NCBI GenBank assembly: GCA_003574785.1
Contig: QORU01000001.1
Coordinates: 434,001-498,000, forward strand
DNA: 64,000 nt
Reading direction: 5' to 3'
Origin: Taklimakanibacter deserti
GTDB lineage: Bacteria > Pseudomonadota > Alphaproteobacteria > Rhizobiales > Aestuariivirgaceae
Shown: in pieces, positions 8,555 through 16,671 of the stretch
How the letters are laid out: every line of letters starts with the position of its first letter
Numbering within the stretch: the first letter of the stretch is position 1
Position numbers and translations under genes: made by a program
The notes under the pieces: generated by a model
What the model saw: the letters and a program-made list of their open reading frames with translations, nothing else
Told to the model about the DNA's origin: nothing
Database searches by the model: none

Positions 8555-10102
8555 TCAGCGTTTCCTGTCCGCCAGATCGGGGGCGGGCGGGAAGCGGCTC
8601 TTGAGGTCGCGATCGGTCACCGACATGTGGTTGCGGGTATATTGCTCGGAGGCATCGCGCAGCGGCTGAAAATCCCACGGGAAATGCGCGCCACGCCGCA
8701 GGGCCTCGAACATCATGAGGCGGGCCTGCTGGCTTTCGAGCACTTCTTGCGTGATGCGCGGAATATCGAAGGCGCTTTCGACTTCGCGGCGGAATGACTG
8801 CGCATGGGCGCAGTGCAGGGGATCATCGGCGAGGTTCCGGCGCTCATCCGGATCGGCGGCGAGATCGAAGAGCTGGTCGGGATCGACCGGCGTGTGGATG
8901 AATTTCCATTGGCCCCGTCTCAGCATGTAAAGCGGCGCCACGGCTCCTTCCGCCAGATATTCGCCCCAGGCGGTTGCCTCCGCCGTCTCGCTCGCCCCCT
9001 TGAGCAAGGGATGGAGGCTCCGGCCGTCGACCTTGCGGGCGAGACGGGCTTTGCCGCCGCTGGCGAGATCGACGAAGGTCGGCAGAATGTCGGTGAGCGT
9101 CACCGGCTCGCCGATCCGGCGCGATGCTAAGCGCTGCGGCGCCCAGACGATCAGCGGCACATGGGCCGAGGGCTCGAGGAACGACATCTTGTACCAGAGG
9201 CCGCGCTCGCCGAGGAAATCGCCATGGTCCGAGGTGAAGACGATGATCGTATCGTCCAATTGGCCGGTCGCGTCGAGCGCCGCCATGAGCTTGCCGATCA
9301 GGTCGTCGACATAGGAGATGTTAGCGTAATAGCCGTGGCGCGCGGCGCGTATGTCCTTCTCGGTCACTACATAATCATCCATCGCCGACATGTCATGGAG
9401 GCGACGGCTGTGCGGGTCGAGATCGTTGGGCGTCGTCGTGAAGGAGGGAAGGTCGATGTCCTCGTCGCGATACAGGTTCCAGAACTTTGCCCGTGCCGCA
9501 TAGGGATCATGCGGGTGAGTGAACGAGACCATCAGACAGAAGGGCGTTCCGGCCTCATAGCGGGCATAGTCATAAATCTTGCGGATGCTGAGAAATGCCG
9601 CCTCGTCGTCATATTCGAGCTGATTGGTGATCTCGGCAATGCCCGGCTGCAGCACCGAGGTCATGTTGTGGTACCACCAGTCGATGCGTTCCTGCTTCAG
9701 CCGCCAGTCGGGCGTCCAGCCAAAATCCGCCGGATAGATATCGGTGGTCAGGCGCTCCTCGAGGCCGTGAAGCTGATCGGGGCCGACGAAATGCATCTTG
9801 CCCGACAGGCAGGTGCGATAGCCTTCGAGCCGCAGATAATGCGCCCAGGTTGGAATGGAGGAGGGGAATTCGGCGGCATTGTCATAGACGCCGGTGCGCG
9901 AGGGGAGCAGTCCGTTCATGACCGCCGCGCGCGCGGGGGCACAGAGCGGACTTGGCGTATAGGCGTTCTCGAACACGATGCCTTCCGCCGCCAGACGGTC
10001 GAGATGCGGCGTCTTCACCAAAGGGTGGCCATAGGCCCTGAGGTAGCGCGACGCTAGCTGATCGGCCATGATGAACAGGATATTGGGCTTTGCGTCAGGC
10101 AT
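8555..10102 (-). CDS. betC: Choline sulfatase
   Basis: Hydrolyses choline-O-sulfate to choline and sulfate, feeding glycine-betaine synthesis or use of choline sulfate as a carbon and sulfur source. The 515-residue protein carries the sulfatase signature CAPAR with Cys54, the residue converted to formylglycine, plus the metal-binding starts PNILFIMADQ and SDHGD. The segments GPDQLHG, TTDIYPADFGWTPD, ITNQ and the tail FPWDFQPL match rhizobial BetC closely, which is why I name the gene. The ATG at 10102 has GGAG 8 nt upstream. betI, betA and betB are not adjacent, so this is an orphan copy here. No signal peptide is seen. Confidence 0.93.
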   Translation of the reverse strand: MPDAKPNILFIMADQLASRYLRAYGHPLVKTPHLDRLAAEGIVFENAYTPSPLCAPARAAVMNGLLPSRTGVYDNAAEFPSSIPTWAHYLRLEGYRTCLSGKMHFVGPDQLHGLEERLTTDIYPADFGWTPDWRLKQERIDWWYHNMTSVLQPGIAEITNQLEYDDEAAFLSIRKIYDYARYEAGTPFCLMVSFTHPHDPYAARAKFWNLYRDEDIDLPSFTTTPNDLDPHSRRLHDMSAMDDYVVTEKDIRAARHGYYANISYVDDLIGKLMAALDATGQLDDTIIVFTSDHGDFLGERGLWYKMSFLEPSAHVPLIVWAPQRLASRRIGEPVTLTDILPTFVDLASGGKARLARKVDGRSLHPLLKGASETAEATAWGEYLAEGAVAPLYMLRRGQWKFIHTPVDPDQLFDLAADPDERRNLADDPLHCAHAQSFRREVESAFDIPRITQEVLESQQARLMMFEALRRGAHFPWDFQPLRDASEQYTRNHMSVTDRDLKSRFPPAPDLADRKR

Positions 10103-10156
10103 GCCTATCTCCGGAGGTCATGGGCGCAACTCTACGCGGCTTGAAGATCAAACCAG

Positions 10157-10471
10157 ATGTGCGAACGTCATGATGAAACGGAAAAGCGACAGAGGGCGGG
10201 ACCGGTGGGGCTGGTCCTCCTGGGAGTCATCCGCCTTTATCAACTGACGGTCTCCGCGGTCCTCGGCCGGCGTTGCCGCTATCTGCCGACCTGCTCGGAC
10301 TACGCGGCGGAAGCGATCAGGCGCCATGGTGCCTGGGCCGGTTTCTGGCTCGGCCTTGCGCGCGTTTCACGCTGTCATCCCTGGGGAGGGGAGGGGTTCG
10401 ACCCGGTTCCCGAGAAATTCCCGCGCGCCGATTGGCGTGCCTGGCGTCATGTTCCTTGGCGGCAAAAATGA
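10157..10471 (+). CDS. yidD: Membrane protein insertion efficiency factor YidD
   Basis: A 104-residue member of the YidD family, thought to assist YidC-mediated membrane protein insertion at the inner face of the membrane. The conserved block IRLYQLTVS, then [15 protein letters not shown] and the later [15 protein letters not shown], identify it clearly. It is normally encoded in the rpmH-rnpA-yidC region, but here it is isolated between betC and an outer-membrane protein gene. It is divergent from betC with a 54-nt gap. Confidence 0.92.
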   Translation: MCERHDETEKRQRAGPVGLVLLGVIRLYQLTVSAVLGRRCRYLPTCSDYAAEAIRRHGAWAGFWLGLARVSRCHPWGGEGFDPVPEKFPRADWRAWRHVPWRQK

Positions 10472-10499
10472 AGGCGCCGGCGAAAGGGAACCGGCGCCT
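10472..10499 (-). terminator. Intrinsic terminator for the minus-strand outer-membrane protein gene
   Basis: A 9-bp GC-rich stem (AGGCGCCGG at 10472-10480 with CCGGCGCCT at 10491-10499) and a 10-nt loop. On the minus strand it is followed by a short T-rich stretch (TTTTT, complement of about 10464-10468). It abuts the yidD stop codon, so it may serve both converging genes. Confidence 0.6.
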
Positions 10500-10569
10500 C
10501 CATACTGCAGGCAGGTAAACAACTTACCAGGAATTACTCGAGTCGACTGTCAGCCGACCTGGTCTTCGC

Positions 10570-11280
10570 TCAGAAGAGATTGCCGAAGTTGTAGGTCAGG
10601 CCGGCCCGGACCAAATGGATGCCTTCGAAGTTGAGATTAACCGTGCCGACATCCAGGTCATATTCTTCGTCGTTGAGGTCGATATAGAGATATTCGAGGC
10701 GGGCATGCAGGGCCTCGTTGAAGGCATGCTCGATGCCGCCGCCGATCGTCCAGCCCGACGTCCATTGGGTGTCGTCGATGAAGGGCCGATCCGGATTGTT
10801 CGGATCGCCGACCTCGCCGCCAAATGTCGTGCGTACCCAGGCCGCACCGCCGGTGGCATAGAAGAGAGTGTCGTCGTTGAAGATGTAGCCGGCGCGGGCG
10901 CGCAGCGTGGCGATGTCCTTGATCTTCATTTCGGTCGCTTCGATCGGATCGTCATTGTCGATCTTGCCGGCCCAGCCCCAGTCGCCTTCGACGCCGAGGA
11001 GGAAACCGTCGCCAAGCTCGAAGTTGAAGCCGGCGAGGACGCCGCCGCCCCAGGTCATGCCGCTCATTTCCGGGTCGAAGGCGCATTCGTTCGGGTCGTT
11101 GCATTCCGAATCATAGTGGCTCTCGACGCCGACGCCCATAATGAAGCCGCCAATATAGGGGCCGGTCCAGAAGTCGGCCGGCGGCGGTGGCGGCTCATAG
11201 TCGGCGGCATTGGCCACGGTCGTGGTCACCGCGGCGAGAGCCGCCGTGCACAGAGTAAGGCGGAGAAGAAATTTAGTCAT
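10570..11280 (-). CDS. Outer-membrane beta-barrel protein (Omp25/Omp31-like)
   Basis: A 236-residue exported barrel protein. The signal peptide ends at VANA|ADY, followed by a short proline-rich stretch (PPPPP), the family start FWTGPYIGGFIMGVG and the ending VRAGLTYNFGNLF. It belongs to the same family as the gene at 7817-8542, but the sequences are clearly different, so it is not a recent duplicate. An internal two-cysteine loop (ECNDPNECAFDPE) may form a disulfide. The promoter region up to thrS contains a near-match to a CtrA box (TTAA-N7-TTAG, 11334-11348). A hairpin at 10472-10499 ends the transcript. Confidence 0.84.
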   Translation of the reverse strand: MTKFLLRLTLCTAALAAVTTTVANAADYEPPPPPADFWTGPYIGGFIMGVGVESHYDSECNDPNECAFDPEMSGMTWGGGVLAGFNFELGDGFLLGVEGDWGWAGKIDNDDPIEATEMKIKDIATLRARAGYIFNDDTLFYATGGAAWVRTTFGGEVGDPNNPDRPFIDDTQWTSGWTIGGGIEHAFNEALHARLEYLYIDLNDEEYDLDVGTVNLNFEGIHLVRAGLTYNFGNLF

Positions 11281-11477
11281 AAGTCACCCCTGAGTTGCCT
11301 TGCAGTTCGGACAGGGATGATGACTTGTTAAGGTTAATGGGAAGTTAGTGACCTGTATTCGTTCTGTTTTCTGATCATCCGTCCACGGTTGACCGAATGG
11401 GCCGGCGCTGCCATAAGCGGGCCCGCAACAAATGAAGCTTACCTGCTGCGTATGCAGGAGTGAGCAGGAGTAAGATC

Positions 11478-13445
11478 ATGATCAATCTGACCTTTCCCGA
11501 CGGCGCGGTGCGCCAGGTGCAAGCGGGACTGAGCGGCGCCCAACTCGCCGCCTCGATTTCCAAATCGCTCGAGAAGAAAGCCGTCGCCCTGATGAAGGAC
11601 GGGGTCTTGACCGACCTCGCCGATCCGATCACGGCGGATGCAAAGGTGCGAATCATCATCAGGGACGATGCCGAAGCACTCGAGCTCATCCGGCATGATA
11701 CCGCCCATGTGCTGGCCGAAGCCGTCCAGGAGCTCTTTCCCGGCACCCAGGTCACCATCGGTCCGGTGATCGAGAACGGCTTCTACTATGACTTTTTCCG
11801 CAACCAGCCGTTCACGCCTGAAGATTTTCCGGCCATCGAGAAGAAAATGCGGGAAATCATCGCCCGCGACCGCCCATTTTCTAAACGAATCGTTTCACGT
11901 GAAGCGGCCAAGGAATTCTTCAAGTCAAGGGGCGAGTTGTTCAAGGTCGAGCTGGTCGATGCGATCCCCGAAGGCCAGGAGATCAAATTCTACGACCAGG
12001 GCGGCTGGGTGGATCTCTGCCGCGGCCCCCATATGACCTCGACCGGCAAGATCGGCTCGGCCTTCAAGCTGATGAAGGTGGCGGGCGCCTATTGGCGTGG
12101 CGATGCCAAGAATCCGATGCTGACCCGCATCTATGGCACCGCCTGGGCCAATGACAAGGACCTGCAGACCTATCTGACGGCGCTCGAAGAGGCGGAAAAA
12201 CGCGATCACCGTCGCCTGGGGCGCGAGATGGACCTCTTCCACTTCCAGGAAGAGGGGCCGGGCGTCGTCTTCTGGCATCCCAAGGGCTGGACGCTGTTCC
12301 AGGCGCTCATCGCCTATATGCGCCGCAGGCTCCGGGCCGACTATGATGAGGTCAATGCGCCGCAGGTCCTCGACAAGGTCCTGTGGGAGACCTCAGGACA
12401 TTGGGGCTGGTATCGCGAGAACATGTTCAAGGTGCAGACGGCGGGCGATGATGCCGAGGACCAAAGGGTCTTCGCGCTCAAGCCGATGAACTGCCCCGGG
12501 CACATTCAGATCTTCAAGCACGGCCTCAAGTCCTACCGCGATCTGCCCATCAGGCTTGCGGAATTCGGCGCGGTTCATCGCTATGAGCCGTCCGGCGCGC
12601 TGCACGGCCTCATGCGCGTCCGGGGTTTTACCCAGGACGATGCGCATGTGTTCTGCACCGAGGACCAGCTCGCCGAGGAGTGCCTCAAGATCAACGACCT
12701 CATTCTGTCGGTCTATGCGGATTTCGGTTTCACGGAGTTCGTCGTGAAACTGGCGACCCGGCCGGAGAAGCGCGTGGGCAGCGATGACCTGTGGGATCAT
12801 GCCGAGGATGTGTTGCGCCGGCTGCTCGACCGGATCGCGGAGGAATCGGGCGGGCGCATCAAGACCGGCATCAATCCGGGCGAGGGCACCTTTTACGGTC
12901 CTAAATTCGAATACACCCTGCGCGATGCAATCGGGCGGGATTGGCAATGCGGCACCACCCAGGTCGATTTCAACCTGCCGGAACGCTTCGGCGCCTTCTA
13001 TGTCGATGCCGACGGGCAGAAGAAGATCCCGGTCATGGTCCACCGCGCCATATGCGGATCGATGGAACGGTTCCTCGGCATCCTGATCGAGAACTTCGCC
13101 GGGCACTTCCCGCTGTGGCTGGCGCCGGTGCAGGCGGTCGTCACCACCATCGTCTCCGATGCCGATGACTATGCCAGGAAGGTGGCGGCCGAGCTGACGC
13201 GGGCAGGGCTCAGGGTCGAGACCGATCTGCGCAACGAGAAGATCAACTACAAGGTCCGTGAGCACTCGGTGGCGAAGGTCCCGGTCATCCTCGTCGCCGG
13301 CAAGCGCGAGATGGAAGAGGGCACGCTCAATGTGCGCCGGCTCGGTTCTCAGGCGCAGCAGTCGCTCAAGCTCGAAGAGGTGATCAAGCAGCTCACCGAG
13401 GAAGCGACTCCGCCTGATGTGAAACGTGAAAGAACGGCGGCATAG
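11478..13445 (+). CDS. thrS: Threonyl-tRNA synthetase
   Basis: Charges tRNA-Thr in the cytoplasm. The 655-residue protein has the full order of domains: TGS (1-62), the editing second additional domain (about 70-225, with [11 protein letters not shown]), class II catalytic core (about 260-530) and anticodon-binding domain (about 535-645). The catalytic zinc cysteine in MNCPGH, motif 2 ([18 protein letters not shown]) and motif 3 ([15 protein letters not shown]) are intact. The ATG at 11478 has AGGAG (11466-11470) 7 nt upstream. A strong terminator follows, so the gene is probably monocistronic. Confidence 0.97.
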   Translation: MINLTFPDGAVRQVQAGLSGAQLAASISKSLEKKAVALMKDGVLTDLADPITADAKVRIIIRDDAEALELIRHDTAHVLAEAVQELFPGTQVTIGPVIENGFYYDFFRNQPFTPEDFPAIEKKMREIIARDRPFSKRIVSREAAKEFFKSRGELFKVELVDAIPEGQEIKFYDQGGWVDLCRGPHMTSTGKIGSAFKLMKVAGAYWRGDAKNPMLTRIYGTAWANDKDLQTYLTALEEAEKRDHRRLGREMDLFHFQEEGPGVVFWHPKGWTLFQALIAYMRRRLRADYDEVNAPQVLDKVLWETSGHWGWYRENMFKVQTAGDDAEDQRVFALKPMNCPGHIQIFKHGLKSYRDLPIRLAEFGAVHRYEPSGALHGLMRVRGFTQDDAHVFCTEDQLAEECLKINDLILSVYADFGFTEFVVKLATRPEKRVGSDDLWDHAEDVLRRLLDRIAEESGGRIKTGINPGEGTFYGPKFEYTLRDAIGRDWQCGTTQVDFNLPERFGAFYVDADGQKKIPVMVHRAICGSMERFLGILIENFAGHFPLWLAPVQAVVTTIVSDADDYARKVAAELTRAGLRVETDLRNEKINYKVREHSVAKVPVILVAGKREMEEGTLNVRRLGSQAQQSLKLEEVIKQLTEEATPPDVKRERTAA

Positions 13446-13460
13446 GTTCTCTCATCGCAA

Positions 13461-13503
13461 GTGAGCAGGGGCGTTCAACCGCCTCTGCTCACTGCCATTT
13501 TTC
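13461..13503 (+). terminator. Intrinsic terminator of thrS
   Basis: A 13-bp stem with one G-U pair (13461-13473 with 13480-13492) and a 6-nt loop, followed by a T-rich run starting near 13498. It lies 15 nt after the thrS stop codon. Confidence 0.85.
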
Positions 13504-13511
13504 TTCGATCC

Positions 13512-14438
13512 TCACGTTTCGGCCGCGACAAAGGCTTCGGCTTCCTCTGGCGCAACGCCAGCTTCCGCCATAATGCGGCGCGCCAGCACGATCGCGGCGG
13601 GTCGGGGCTTCCGGGCCGGACGGTCAAGCCAATAGGACACCGGGTTCTTCACGCGATGGGCGTCGACGGCGATGACCCGGTTCTGGTGATGCGAACCCTC
13701 GATCATCGGCGGGCGCGCCAGCGCGATGCCAAGACCGTGGGCGGCGGCATCGAGAACGAGATTGTAGTCCTCGAAGCGGCGGTCCTGCGGGCGCGGCCGG
13801 TAATCGATATCCCGGCTGGCGAACCAGGCGCGCCAGGCCGAGGCATCGGAATCGTGGATCAGCGGGAATTCCAACAACCTCTCCGGGGCACCTTGACCGA
13901 TGCGATGAGCCAGCCTCGGCGCGGCGATCGGATAGCACAGCTCCTCGAAGAGCTGCACCGAGATGCGATGGGGGATGCGCCCGCGACCGCAGCGGAAAGC
14001 GAGATCGCCGCCTTCGCTCTCGAGGTCGACATGGCGATGTTCCACGCTGAGCTCGATGCGCAAGGGCGGGTCGCCGCCTTCGAAAGCCGCCAGCCGCTGC
14101 ATCAGCCAAAGGCCGCTGATCGAGGGGATCGAGGTGAGCCGCACCACCGCAGATCCCCGCGCCTCGATCCAGCGGTCCGATCCATCGGCGATGATCGACA
14201 AGGCTTCGGTCGTGCGCAGGAACAGGCGCTGGCCTTCCGGCGTCAGGGCGACGCCTCTCGCCTGGCGATCGAAGAGGCGGTGGCCGAACCAGCGCTCGAG
14301 CTTGGCGATCTGCCGGCTGATGGCGCCATGGGTGAGGTTCAAGGTTTCCGCCGTGGCGGAGAAGCTGCCGGTGCGCGCCGCCGTGTCGAAAGCACGGATC
14401 GTGTCGAGCGGCGGCAGAGGTGTCGGGTTGTGATCCAT
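13512..14438 (-). CDS. LysR family transcriptional regulator
   Basis: A 308-residue LysR regulator. An N-terminal winged helix-turn-helix (about 8-65, FDTAARTGSFSATAETLNLTHGAISRQIAKLE) is followed by the periplasmic-binding-like effector domain. Its start region, LPPLDTIRAFDTAAR, resembles the GcvA-type subgroup. I use the ATG at 14438; a GTG at 14444 adds two residues. It is divergent from an EamA exporter, the usual arrangement for a LysR protein controlling its neighbour. A perfect 8-bp inverted repeat lies between the two genes. Confidence 0.88.
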   Translation of the reverse strand: MDHNPTPLPPLDTIRAFDTAARTGSFSATAETLNLTHGAISRQIAKLERWFGHRLFDRQARGVALTPEGQRLFLRTTEALSIIADGSDRWIEARGSAVVRLTSIPSISGLWLMQRLAAFEGGDPPLRIELSVEHRHVDLESEGGDLAFRCGRGRIPHRISVQLFEELCYPIAAPRLAHRIGQGAPERLLEFPLIHDSDASAWRAWFASRDIDYRPRPQDRRFEDYNLVLDAAAHGLGIALARPPMIEGSHHQNRVIAVDAHRVKNPVSYWLDRPARKPRPAAIVLARRIMAEAGVAPEEAEAFVAAET

Positions 14439-14443
14439 ATTCA

Positions 14444-14480
14444 CAGCTCATACTCGATTGTTTCGTTTGTCAATGAGCTG
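14444..14480. promoter_or_regulatory. Inverted repeat between lysR and the EamA gene
   Basis: CAGCTCAT (14444-14451) and ATGAGCTG (14473-14480) form a perfect 8-bp inverted repeat with 21 nt between the arms, starting 6 nt upstream of the lysR ATG. The position suits autoregulation and control of the divergent exporter. No binding evidence can be drawn from sequence alone. Confidence 0.4.
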
Positions 14481-14617
14481 GATCGCGCCGAAATAGGGGC
14501 AAGCAAGGTTTGATGAGTCATGGGCTGCCTCGTCAATCTCTTTAATTTCAGCAGTTTGAGATGGTTTCCTCGCGAGCCGGTTCGGTTTCGTGCGCCATCT
14601 CTCCATTGGAGAAAGCC

Positions 14618-15508
14618 ATGGCCAACGCCGCTGCCCAAACCCCTCCCGCGACCCGCGATGTCACGGCCATTTCCGCGGTCGTCATCACCATCCTGATATG
14701 GGCTTCGGCTTTCCCGGCGATCCGCGCCGGCCTCCAGGCCTTCGGTCCGGTGGAACTGGGCGCCGCCCGCTTCGCCATCGCCGGCGTGCCGGCGGCCCTT
14801 TATCTCCTGGTCACTCGCCCGGGCTGGCCGAGAGGCGGCGAGATCTGGCGCATCCTGATCGGTGGCGTCTTCTTCGTGGCGTTCTACACCGTGTTGCTCA
14901 ATATCGGCGAACAGACCGTGTCGGCGGGAGCGGCTGCCTTCATCATCAACGTCAATCCGATCATCACCGCCATCTTCGCCATGCTGCTGCTCAACGAGAC
15001 CTTCAGCGGCAGGGCCTGGCTCGGGACCGCCGTCTCCTTTGCCGGGATCGGGCTCATCGCGCTCGGCGAAGGCGAAGGTTTAAGGATCGACATCGGCGCG
15101 CTCTTCATCTTCGGCGCGGCGCTCTGCAACACCATCACCACCATCGCGCAGAAGCCGCTGCTCAAGACTCATCGGCCAGTAACAGTGGCCGCTTGGAACA
15201 TCGTCATCGGCGCCGCGCTGCTGTCGCCCTTCATTCCGTCGGCGGCGATGCAGGTGCCTCAGGCACCGACCGAGGCGCTCTTCGCCACCATCTATCTGGG
15301 CCTCGGTCCGAGCATGATCGCCTATGCCACCTATTCGGTGATGCTGTCGAAATTCCCGGCGAGCCGCGCGTCGAACTTCCTCTACAGCGTGCCGCCCATC
15401 TCGACTTTGCTCGGCTTGCTGTGGCTGGGCGAAGTGCCGAGCCTCTTCGCCATCATCGGCGGCATCATGGCGCTCTTGGGTGTGATCATCGTCAATTTGG
15501 CAAAATAG
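14618..15508 (+). CDS. EamA (DMT) family transporter
   Basis: A 296-residue inner-membrane protein with ten predicted helices arranged as two EamA repeats (about 15-145 and 155-293). The substrate is unknown; members export amino acids and other small metabolites. Typical features are the first-helix pattern IWASAFPAIRAGL and the second-repeat FLYSVPPISTLLGLLWLGE. The ATG at 14618 follows GGAG (14608-14611), which supports it over an upstream in-frame ATG at 14561. It is probably regulated by the divergent LysR protein. Confidence 0.87.
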   Translation: MANAAAQTPPATRDVTAISAVVITILIWASAFPAIRAGLQAFGPVELGAARFAIAGVPAALYLLVTRPGWPRGGEIWRILIGGVFFVAFYTVLLNIGEQTVSAGAAAFIINVNPIITAIFAMLLLNETFSGRAWLGTAVSFAGIGLIALGEGEGLRIDIGALFIFGAALCNTITTIAQKPLLKTHRPVTVAAWNIVIGAALLSPFIPSAAMQVPQAPTEALFATIYLGLGPSMIAYATYSVMLSKFPASRASNFLYSVPPISTLLGLLWLGEVPSLFAIIGGIMALLGVIIVNLAK

Positions 15509-15573
15509 GTCACGCGGGCGACGCCCGCCATGTGATATCATCCGGCACGATGATGGTTGCCCGGAGAGGGCCG

Positions 15574-16608
15574 ATGCGGCGTCTCTTGTTTCTCCTCGGC
15601 CTCGCGCTCCTGCCCGGTTTGGCGGAAGCCTGCACGACGGTCGCCTTCACCGACCCCGCCCGCGCCGTGCTCGCCTATAATTTCGATTTCCATATCGGGC
15701 AGGGCGTGGTCCTCATCAACAAGCGCGGCCTCGACAAGACGTCGGAAACGAAGGGCGATCCGGCCCGCTGGCGGGCGCGCTACGCCTCCATCACCTTCAA
15801 CATGTTCGGCCGCGATTCCCCGATGACCGGCATGAACGAGGCGGGGCTCGCCGCGAGCCAGATGTGGCTCGACGAGGCGCGCTACGAAGCCGCCGATGGA
15901 CGGCCGACGATTGGCGTCGTCGAGTGGCTGCAATATGTGCTCGACACCTCGGCCAGCGTCGATGAGGCCCTGGCCAATATAAGCAAGCTGCGCATCGAGA
16001 GCAGGATTCCGCTCCACTACAAGCTCATGGATGCATCGGGTCATGCCGCGGTCGTCGAGTTCCTCGACGGCGAAGCGGTGATCCGCAGCGGCGAGGCGCT
16101 TCCCCATGCGGCGCTCGCCAACGACACATATGTCCGTTCGCTTGAGTTCGCCGCGGACACTGCCGCCGGCCCGGCGCAAGCGACGGGCAGCGGCTCGCTC
16201 GCGCGCTTCACCCGCGCGGCCCTGGCGCAGCGCAGCCTGCGTGACGGGGATCCGATCGCCTTTGCCTTCGCAACCCTCGCCGACGTGGCCCAGCCGCAGC
16301 GCACGCAATGGAGCATCGTCTATGACACGGCGCGGCGCACCGTCCATTGGCAGACGCGCGTGAACAAGCTGGCAAGGTCAGCCGGCTTCGCGGGCCTCGA
16401 TCTCACCTGTGCGGCGCCCACGATGCTCCTCGGCATCGATGAAGGAGCAGGGGATGTCGGCCTAAGGTTCCGGCCCTATCGCAGCGAGGACAATGAAAGG
16501 CTCCTGGTCGAGACCGTCAAAGCGACGCCGTTCCTCTCCGGCATCGATGATGCCGCATTGCATGAATCCGCCCTCTGGCCGGAGACCAGCATTTGTCAGA
16601 TCAAATGA
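15574..16608 (+). CDS. Linear amide C-N hydrolase (choloylglycine hydrolase / penicillin V acylase family), exported
   Basis: A 344-residue N-terminal-nucleophile hydrolase. A signal peptide ends exactly before Cys20 (GLAEA|CTTV), so signal peptidase cleavage would itself expose the catalytic cysteine. Family hallmarks are the DFH in YNFDFHIGQG and the asparagine in TGMNEAGLAASQMWLDEA. Members hydrolyse bile-salt, penicillin V or acyl-homoserine-lactone amide bonds; which applies here cannot be told. The ATG at 15574 sits 7 nt after GGAG within GGAGAGGG; two earlier ATGs at 15550 and 15553 lack that site. It lies 65 nt after the EamA gene. Confidence 0.85.
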   Translation: MRRLLFLLGLALLPGLAEACTTVAFTDPARAVLAYNFDFHIGQGVVLINKRGLDKTSETKGDPARWRARYASITFNMFGRDSPMTGMNEAGLAASQMWLDEARYEAADGRPTIGVVEWLQYVLDTSASVDEALANISKLRIESRIPLHYKLMDASGHAAVVEFLDGEAVIRSGEALPHAALANDTYVRSLEFAADTAAGPAQATGSGSLARFTRAALAQRSLRDGDPIAFAFATLADVAQPQRTQWSIVYDTARRTVHWQTRVNKLARSAGFAGLDLTCAAPTMLLGIDEGAGDVGLRFRPYRSEDNERLLVETVKATPFLSGIDDAALHESALWPETSICQIK

Positions 16609-16671
16609 CCGCAGTGGAAATGCTGAACCGGCCGGGCGATAATAGGCCATCCTGTTACCGTCGGAGTGACG

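Noticed and set aside
10157..10471. yidD as evidence for a replication-origin region (rpmH-rnpA-yidD-yidC)
   Set aside because: None of the usual partners are nearby and no dnaA-box cluster is visible.
11443..11459. Short hairpin CCTGC-N7-GCAGG just upstream of thrS as a leader regulatory element
   Set aside because: The stem is only 5 bp and no threonine-rich leader peptide or T-box-like feature accompanies it.
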